From Phycisphaerae bacterium (lineage in GTDB: Bacteria; Planctomycetota; Phycisphaerae; UBA1845): a stretch of 10,334 nt of DNA. The translations under genes were made by a program, and so were the position numbers. The stretch's first letter is position 1. Each line of letters starts with the position of its first letter. The stretch spans positions 1 to 10,334 of the forward strand of contig JAJDDU010000479.1 of assembly GCA_029260155.1 (NCBI GenBank), given 5' to 3'. Below the pieces are notes generated by a model. The model made no database searches, was not told where the DNA came from, and saw only the letters and a program-made list of their open reading frames with translations. Positions 5,870-10,334 of this stretch are shown piece by piece.

Positions 5870-7546
5870 TCAAAGCTCCGAGACGGTGACGCGCATGGCC
5901 TCTTCGAGCGTGGTCATGCCTCGCATGACTTTGCGCATGGCGTCGTGGCGGAGCGTGGTGGCGCCGTGTTCGATGGCGTAGGACTGCAAGACCTCGGTGC
6001 TGGCTTTGTCCATGACCAGTTCGGATAAACCGGGATCGAAGGGCACGAACTCGTAAATGCCGACCCGATCGTAGTACCCCGCCCTGCTGCAACGCGAACA
6101 GCCCGTCCCGCGGAAAATCTCGACCGACTCCCGCTCGTCGGGAACGCCCAGCAGCTTACGTTCGGTCGTGTTGGCTTCGAACGGTGTCTTGCAGTTCCCG
6201 CAAATCTGTCGCACGAGGCGCTGGGCCAGCACGGCGATGATGGCGCTCGACACGAGGTACGGCTCGCAGCCCATGTCCAGCAGGCGCGTCAACGATCCGA
6301 TGGCCGAGTTTGTGTGAAGCGTCGCGAATACCAGATGCCCCGTCAGTGACGCCTCAAGCGCGAGATGGGCCGTCTCCTCGTCGCGAATCTCGCCAACCAT
6401 GATGACGTCCGGGTCGTGTCGCAGAATGCTCCGCAGTGCAGCAGGGAACGTCACCCCATAGTCCGCGTCAACCTGTATTTGGTTTACGCCGGGAATGTGA
6501 TACTCCACCGGGTCCTCAACCGTGATGATGTGTCGTTCGATGGCGTTGATCTGCTGCAAGGCTGCGTACATCGTCGTGCTCTTGCCGCTGCCCGTCGGCC
6601 CGCTGATGAGAATGATGCCGTGAGGCCGGCGAATCAAACGCTCGAAGGCTTGCTTGGTCTCCAGCTCCATGCCCAGCCTATCGAGCGTCACCTGCGAGCG
6701 GTCCATGTTCAAGAGGCGCATGGTCACACGCTCACCGTGTACCGTCGGAATCACCGCGACACGAACGTCGATCTCCTGCTCGAAACTGGTCTGCGTGAAT
6801 CGCCCGTCCTGTGCCTTGCGTTTCTCGGTGATGTCGAGCGTGCAGAGCACTTTCACGCGGGAGATCATCGCCGGCGCCGCTTCCAACGGGAACGCACGGG
6901 CTTCGATCATCCTGCCGTCAATGCGCATGCGCACACGCAACCGGTCAGCCTCCGGCTCGATGTGAATGTCGCTGGCACGTCGGTCGACAGCTTCGTCGAT
7001 GATGCTGTCGAGCTGCTCCATCATGTTGAGCCCGGTGGTAGTGGCCTGCGCGGTCGGCCGCGCCGAGGGGGCCATCTCCACCATCCGCGCACCCTTCGCG
7101 CGCGCATCGCCGTAGATCTCATCCAGCAAATCGGTGATCTGGAAACGGGGGCTGACGACGAACTGCAACGGCCTCTCGAGATGCTCCGAAAGCGCCGCGC
7201 GGACGCTCGCGTCAACGGGGTCTGCCACCGCGACGACGAGCTGCCCCGACACCTCGCCGAACACCAGGCATTGCTTGCGCCGCGCGACATTCTCCGGCAG
7301 AGAAAGCACCCACGGCACTGATGGCCTCCTCCGCGTCAGGTCGAGGTAACGCACGCCATGCAATTCGGCATACGCTTGTGCGGCGTCCGCGTCGCTCAGG
7401 ACGTCATTGTTGAGCAGCACCTCGACCGGTGGCGAACCGGCCATCGCGCTCTGCAACAGGAGCCCGTTAAGCGCCGACCGCTTCATCACGCGCTTGTCGA
7501 GTAGCTTCAAGAGGATCTTCGGTTCAGTCTCGATGGCTGCGTTCAT
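5870..7546 (-). CDS. gspE: GspE/PilB-family secretion or pilus assembly ATPase
   Basis: Cytoplasmic hexameric ATPase that powers pseudopilus or type IV pilus assembly at the inner membrane. The 558 residues match the family length. Residues about 1-145 form the N-terminal MshEN/T2SSE-N region. The core carries the Walker A GPTGSGKSTT (316-325), Asp box ITVEDPVEY (341-349), Walker B IMVGEIRDEE (382-391) and His box HLVFATLHTN (404-413). Cys pairs at 449/452 (CGNC) and 483/486 (CSRC) form the zinc-binding C-terminal module, followed by RVGIYEF. All catalytic elements are intact. The start ATG has only a weak upstream AGGA. It follows the phosphatase gene by 7 bases and is very likely co-transcribed with it. 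No gspF, pilin, pilT or secretin gene lies in the window, so GspE and PilB cannot be told apart; the symbol marks the family. Confidence 0.93.
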   Translation of the reverse strand: MNAAIETEPKILLKLLDKRVMKRSALNGLLLQSAMAGSPPVEVLLNNDVLSDADAAQAYAELHGVRYLDLTRRRPSVPWVLSLPENVARRKQCLVFGEVSGQLVVAVADPVDASVRAALSEHLERPLQFVVSPRFQITDLLDEIYGDARAKGARMVEMAPSARPTAQATTTGLNMMEQLDSIIDEAVDRRASDIHIEPEADRLRVRMRIDGRMIEARAFPLEAAPAMISRVKVLCTLDITEKRKAQDGRFTQTSFEQEIDVRVAVIPTVHGERVTMRLLNMDRSQVTLDRLGMELETKQAFERLIRRPHGIILISGPTGSGKSTTMYAALQQINAIERHIITVEDPVEYHIPGVNQIQVDADYGVTFPAALRSILRHDPDVIMVGEIRDEETAHLALEASLTGHLVFATLHTNSAIGSLTRLLDMGCEPYLVSSAIIAVLAQRLVRQICGNCKTPFEANTTERKLLGVPDERESVEIFRGTGCSRCSRAGYYDRVGIYEFVPFDPGLSELVMDKASTEVLQSYAIEHGATTLRHDAMRKVMRGMTTLEEAMRVTVSEL

Positions 7547-7553
7547 GATCCTA

Positions 7554-9164
7554 TCATCCGTGGCTGATCACGCCGATTAGTGCGTCGTCATCAGGCTCCG
7601 CTCCGCCACGATGCTTGTCGCACGCAGCCACCATCGTCGCGATCACGTCCGCCGGCGTCCCGAACGCCGCGGGGTCGAGCAGCAAATCGTGTATGCGCTG
7701 CGTGCCCAACGCTTCGCCCGCCGCGTTGGACATCTCGGGCAAGCCGTCTGTGTGAAGGATCAGGCGAAACGAAGCCGGAAGATCAACCGACGCAGCCTCG
7801 TAGGCGTAGTTCATGTCGATGCCCAGCACAAGGGACGGTTGGTCCAGCGTTACCAGCCGCCCCGCGCCGACCAGCATTAGCGGCGGTGGCCCGCCGGCGT
7901 TGATGTAGCGAATCTCGCCGCCCGGTGGGTCCACATCGAGTAGCGTACACGTGACCAACTGACGCGCACGTCGCGCGTGCATCGTCCGATTGATCGCCGA
8001 GATCACAGCCGCCAAGTCCCGCGAGCCCTTTTCCACCGTGAGCGCCGTCTGCACAGCCGTACGAATCGCCGCCGCCTGCACGAAACCGGTTATCCCATGT
8101 CCCCCGGCGTCCATCGCCAGAACGAACACGCGGTCTTCACCTGCATAGACTACGTCGAAGAAATCCCCGCACCGGCCCCTGCCCGAGACGAGCTTGACCG
8201 AGATGTCGAACGATTTGTTGCTCTCCGGAGGAACGGTCATAGCCAACTGCATACGTCGCAACGTCGCCATCCACGCAGGCGCGACGTGGCCCTCGTTGGC
8301 GGCCAACTGTTGCGAGGCCTCCGCCATCAACGCGCCGATGTGCGCACCGGCCGCTGCGATTTCCTGAACCGCCGACTCGCCAAACGCCTGCCCCGACGTC
8401 GGCCGATCCACGTAGATGATGCCCACCACGTCTTTGCGATATAGAAGCGGCGCGACCAAACCCGCCGACGCGAACCCGGACTTGGCGTCCACCTGCCCGT
8501 TCTTCTGCGGATACCGACCCGCTACCGATTGCAACAGCGCAGAATAAGCGAACGTCTGACTGACCGGCATGCGGGCAACGGTTGGACCCCCGCCGAGCCC
8601 GCGATGGGCAACCGGCCGAAGCTCCTTATTCGATTCCCCGCGCAACGCAACGAATCCGCGATCCGCACCGAGGACGACCATCAACCGACCCAGCGCAGCC
8701 GAGGCGACGTCTTCAGCCCGAGCAGGATACCCCGCGTCGACACCCAGCGTCGCCAGTTCACCGTAGCGCGTAAGCGGCAGCGTGACCGGCGACTTGATCT
8801 TGACCCACTCCGTCCCCGGCGGGTCATTGCGGTCCGGCGTCATGAACGACAGATCGATCGCGTCTTCGTTGAGCGTGTCATCCAGAAACTCGAAGACCCG
8901 AGCGCCGATCCGCAGCATGTCGCCCTGCGTTAAGAGCGTCTCGCTGATTTGTTGACCGTTGACGAATGTCTTGTTGCGACTTCCCAGATCGCGAACGCGA
9001 TATCGCCCGTCGGGGTCGCGGTCGATTCGGGCGTGTTCGCGCGACACTAGGTCGTCCTCGATCATCAACTGACACGCTTCCACGCGCCCGATGGTGACTG
9101 TCTCACTGCCCAGTGCGCGAATGCGCATTACGTGCTGATCGTCGAAATATCGGAGTTGACTCAT
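7554..9164 (-). CDS. FHA-GAF-SpoIIE/PP2C-type serine/threonine phosphatase
   Basis: A soluble signalling protein of 536 residues with three domains. The FHA domain (about 10-95) has GR (26-27), SREH (41-44), RN (63-64) and NG (69-70), the residues that usually bind phosphothreonine. A GAF-like sensor (about 135-285) ends in LVAPLLYRKDVVGIIYVDRP. The SpoIIE/PP2C domain (about 318-534) keeps the metal-site acids in CGDFFDV (332-338), MDAGGHG (351-357), HTDGLPE (471-477) and DDDAL (525-529). NAGGPPPL (422-429) has Gly where many relatives have the His of NAGHxPP. Related RsbU/SpoIIE enzymes dephosphorylate anti-anti-sigma factors of the STAS type, but no STAS or sigma-factor gene is present here. 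The 7-base gap to gspE suggests a link with the secretion or pilus motor, possibly with FHA reading a phosphorylated partner. The start ATG lacks a clear ribosome binding site. Confidence 0.9.
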   Translation of the reverse strand: MSQLRYFDDQHVMRIRALGSETVTIGRVEACQLMIEDDLVSREHARIDRDPDGRYRVRDLGSRNKTFVNGQQISETLLTQGDMLRIGARVFEFLDDTLNEDAIDLSFMTPDRNDPPGTEWVKIKSPVTLPLTRYGELATLGVDAGYPARAEDVASAALGRLMVVLGADRGFVALRGESNKELRPVAHRGLGGGPTVARMPVSQTFAYSALLQSVAGRYPQKNGQVDAKSGFASAGLVAPLLYRKDVVGIIYVDRPTSGQAFGESAVQEIAAAGAHIGALMAEASQQLAANEGHVAPAWMATLRRMQLAMTVPPESNKSFDISVKLVSGRGRCGDFFDVVYAGEDRVFVLAMDAGGHGITGFVQAAAIRTAVQTALTVEKGSRDLAAVISAINRTMHARRARQLVTCTLLDVDPPGGEIRYINAGGPPPLMLVGAGRLVTLDQPSLVLGIDMNYAYEAASVDLPASFRLILHTDGLPEMSNAAGEALGTQRIHDLLLDPAAFGTPADVIATMVAACDKHRGGAEPDDDALIGVISHG

Positions 9165-9173
9165 GATGCGGGA

Positions 9174-9203
9174 ATCTTAACCCCCCGCCCTCAACTCCGC
9201 CAA
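9174..9203 (-). promoter_or_regulatory. Tentative promoter of the phosphatase-gspE operon
   Basis: On the minus strand TTGGCG (9203-9198) and TAAGAT (9179-9174), each 4 of 6 matches to consensus, are separated by 18 bases just before the start codon at 9164. Transcription would begin almost at the ATG, giving a leaderless or nearly leaderless mRNA, which would fit the lack of a ribosome binding site. The match is weak. Confidence 0.22.
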
Positions 9204-9227
9204 CCCCGCACGTGGCCGGCATTGCCC

Positions 9228-9253
9228 GTCATTCCCAGCGCAGCGAGGAATTC
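9228..9253. repeat. Probable dispersed repeat of the ATTCC-TCGCTGCGCT-GGAAT type
   Basis: The plus strand reads GTCATTCCCAGCGCAGCGAG followed by GAATTC, with ATTCC (9231-9235) and GGAAT (9247-9251) as inverted arms. I recognise this as a common interspersed intergenic sequence in several bacterial phyla, the source of spurious 'VIPSAARN' peptides. Only one copy lies in the window. It sits between the FG-GAP protein gene and the phosphatase operon; the rest of 9165-9420 has no gene. Confidence 0.4.
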
Positions 9254-9384
9254 AGCTGGAAGGACAGTTCGGCCAGACTTGTCGCCATGCTCTGAACGAC
9301 TTACTGCGCACCGCACTGTCCGTCGTGAGCCGGGTGGCCCATCGATTCAGCGGCGGGGGACTCAGAACGCCGCCAGCCCGCCTC

Positions 9385-9417
9385 TGATGACTGACAGCTG
9401 AAAGTCGATAGCTGATA
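9385..9417. repeat. Degenerate CTGA/AGCTGA repeat tract after the FG-GAP gene
   Basis: A short tract contains repeated CTGA-type words, including AGCTGA at 9396-9401 and again at 9410-9415, immediately beyond the stop codon of the FG-GAP gene. Similar AGCTGA/AGCTGATAG tracts occur in intergenic DNA of some bacteria. It could be a remnant of a simple repeat or a weak 3' structure; no T-tract follows. Confidence 0.25.
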
Positions 9418-9420
9418 GGT

Positions 9421-10334
9421 CTATTCGAACACACGCTGCAGGGCGCCGAAGTCGTGGAGGTCTATGTCGGCGTCGTTGTCGGCGTCGAGGCAGATGCACT
9501 CGGGTAGGATCGGACCCGCGCCGGGGCCGGTGAGGCAGGTGTTGAACAAGACCCACTCGCTGATGTCGACGGCTGGCGCTGTGACGGCGCCGGTGTTGCC
9601 GAGATTGCCGCTTGATCGAGGCCACTGCACACTGCACTCCGGACCGGGGAAGTCCCAAGCGTACAGCGTCCGCCAGATGCCGCTGAACAACTCCACGTCG
9701 CCGTCAGAGTCAACATCGGCCACCGCGACAGTGAGGGGGAGTCTTGCGCTCGTGTGCGGCAGTTCGACCTGCAACGGAACGGCACCGGGGAGCGGCGTGC
9801 CGTCGTGGTTGAAAATGCAGGGGCCGATGAGGGCGCCAACCACGACCTCCGGCATGCCGTCGGCGTCGACGTCGGCTACGGTGTGGATGATGTTCTGGTA
9901 GGGGTTTGGACCGGGGAACGGAAACGGGATAGTTGCGGGCCAACCGGGAAGGATCGATCCGAAGCGATCAATGGCGAAAACCTGCGGCGTGCGACCGGAC
10001 GTGACGATGTCGGGGTAACCGTCGCCGTTCACATCTCCCATCGCGAGACTCCAATACGACTGGGCGGGCGGCAAGCTCACCGGCCAACAGTCGTTGAGGG
10101 GCTCACCCTCGCTGTTCAATAGGAACACCAGACTCTCCAAGCTCTCAGTGACGCTAAACGCTATCTCGGGAGAGCCGTTACCGTCGACGTCACCGACTAC
10201 AATAGGTCTCTCAACTCTCTCGGGTGCAGAGAATGGCCAACCCGTTACTTCAACACCGTCGTGATGTAGGGCGTGAATGAGGTTTGGAGGATCAGCAAGA
10301 CCGTCGTTCAACACGATTTCTAAATCGCCATCCC
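9421..10334 (-). CDS. FG-GAP/VCBS repeat protein with C-terminal dockerin-like module, 5' end missing
   Basis: A probably exported protein of unknown target; the visible part has at least 297 residues. The frame stays open to the right edge: beyond an in-frame GTG at 10314 it reads GDGDLEIV into VLNDG, another repeat motif, so the GTG is not the real start. Numbering from that GTG, beta-propeller-type calcium motifs recur at GDVDGNGSPE (41-50), GDVNGDGYPD (93-102), ADVDADGMPE (147-156) and ADVDSDGDVE (199-208), with GWP turns between them. The tail has CLTGPGAG (260-267), PECIC (271-275) and a single calcium loop with Asp at 277, 279, 281, 283, 285 and 288, then F289. This resembles the dockerin-like tails of planctomycete secreted proteins, with one EF-hand-like loop rather than the two of classical dockerins. 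FG-GAP repeats usually bind ligands or other proteins at the surface. Tail and repeats suggest export and anchoring, which is inference. Confidence 0.85.
   Translation of the reverse strand, partial: DGDLEIVLNDGLADPPNLIHALHHDGVEVTGWPFSAPERVERPIVVGDVDGNGSPEIAFSVTESLESLVFLLNSEGEPLNDCWPVSLPPAQSYWSLAMGDVNGDGYPDIVTSGRTPQVFAIDRFGSILPGWPATIPFPFPGPNPYQNIIHTVADVDADGMPEVVVGALIGPCIFNHDGTPLPGAVPLQVELPHTSARLPLTVAVADVDSDGDVELFSGIWRTLYAWDFPGPECSVQWPRSSGNLGNTGAVTAPAVDISEWVLFNTCLTGPGAGPILPECICLDADNDADIDLHDFGALQRVFE

Noticed and set aside
6365..7321. A 318-residue plus-strand frame antisense to gspE
   Set aside because: No motif or signal is visible, it is His- and Arg-rich, and the opposite strand encodes intact Walker motifs.
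9464..9901. A 145-residue plus-strand frame opposite the FG-GAP gene
   Set aside because: Ser/Thr-rich mirror of the Asp-Gly repeats; the minus strand has a clear repeat protein.
10312..10314. GTG as the true start of the FG-GAP protein
   Set aside because: The frame continues upstream to the window edge with another repeat motif (GDGDLEIV), so the gene is truncated by the window.
1..10334. CRISPR arrays, tRNA and rRNA genes, defence islands
   Set aside because: I saw no regularly spaced direct repeats, no tRNA-like cloverleaf or rRNA sequence, and no nuclease, methylase or toxin-antitoxin gene.

Overview
The window is a GC-rich bacterial chromosome segment in which every gene supported by the sequence lies on the minus strand. 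The best clue to the organism is the protein at the right edge. It combines FG-GAP/VCBS repeats with a C-terminal 'C-TGPG-G...C.C.D.D.D.D.DL.DF..' module, a tail I associate with Planctomycetota, especially Phycisphaerae. A sulfatase-superfamily lipoprotein, an FHA-GAF-SpoIIE phosphatase and an isoleucyl-tRNA synthetase of the GxHH type fit that assignment. The lineage is an inference.

Layout, left to right: (a) 1-140 holds the first 23 codons of a probable IS66-type accessory transposase gene with a strong ribosome binding site and a possible IS end. (b) 227-2194 (or to 2317) encodes a sulfatase-like lipoprotein with Thr in place of the formylglycine Cys and a DUF5666-like insertion near its C-terminus. 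(c) 2485-5712 encodes a full-length isoleucyl-tRNA synthetase whose HIGH motif reads GVHH and whose KMSKS motif reads EMHKS. (d) 5713-5869 holds a plausible ileS promoter and a probable dispersed repeat in the leader. (e) 5870-7546 encodes a GspE/PilB-type secretion or pilus assembly ATPase. (f) 7554-9164 encodes an FHA-GAF-SpoIIE/PP2C phosphatase ending 7 bases before gspE. (g) 9165-9420 is intergenic, with two repeat-like stretches. (h) 9421-10334 is the 3' part of a secreted FG-GAP/VCBS repeat protein that runs off the right edge.

The only clear operon is the phosphatase followed by gspE, which suggests a signalling input tied to a type II secretion or type IV pilus motor. ileS appears to have its own promoter just after gspE. 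The sulfatase and the FG-GAP protein look like separate surface or exported functions. No rRNA, tRNA or CRISPR array is apparent. The most notable points are the altered signature motifs of IleRS, the non-formylglycine sulfatase fold with a foreign-looking insertion, and the phosphatase-gspE pair. I found no evident multi-gene defence or biosynthetic system.
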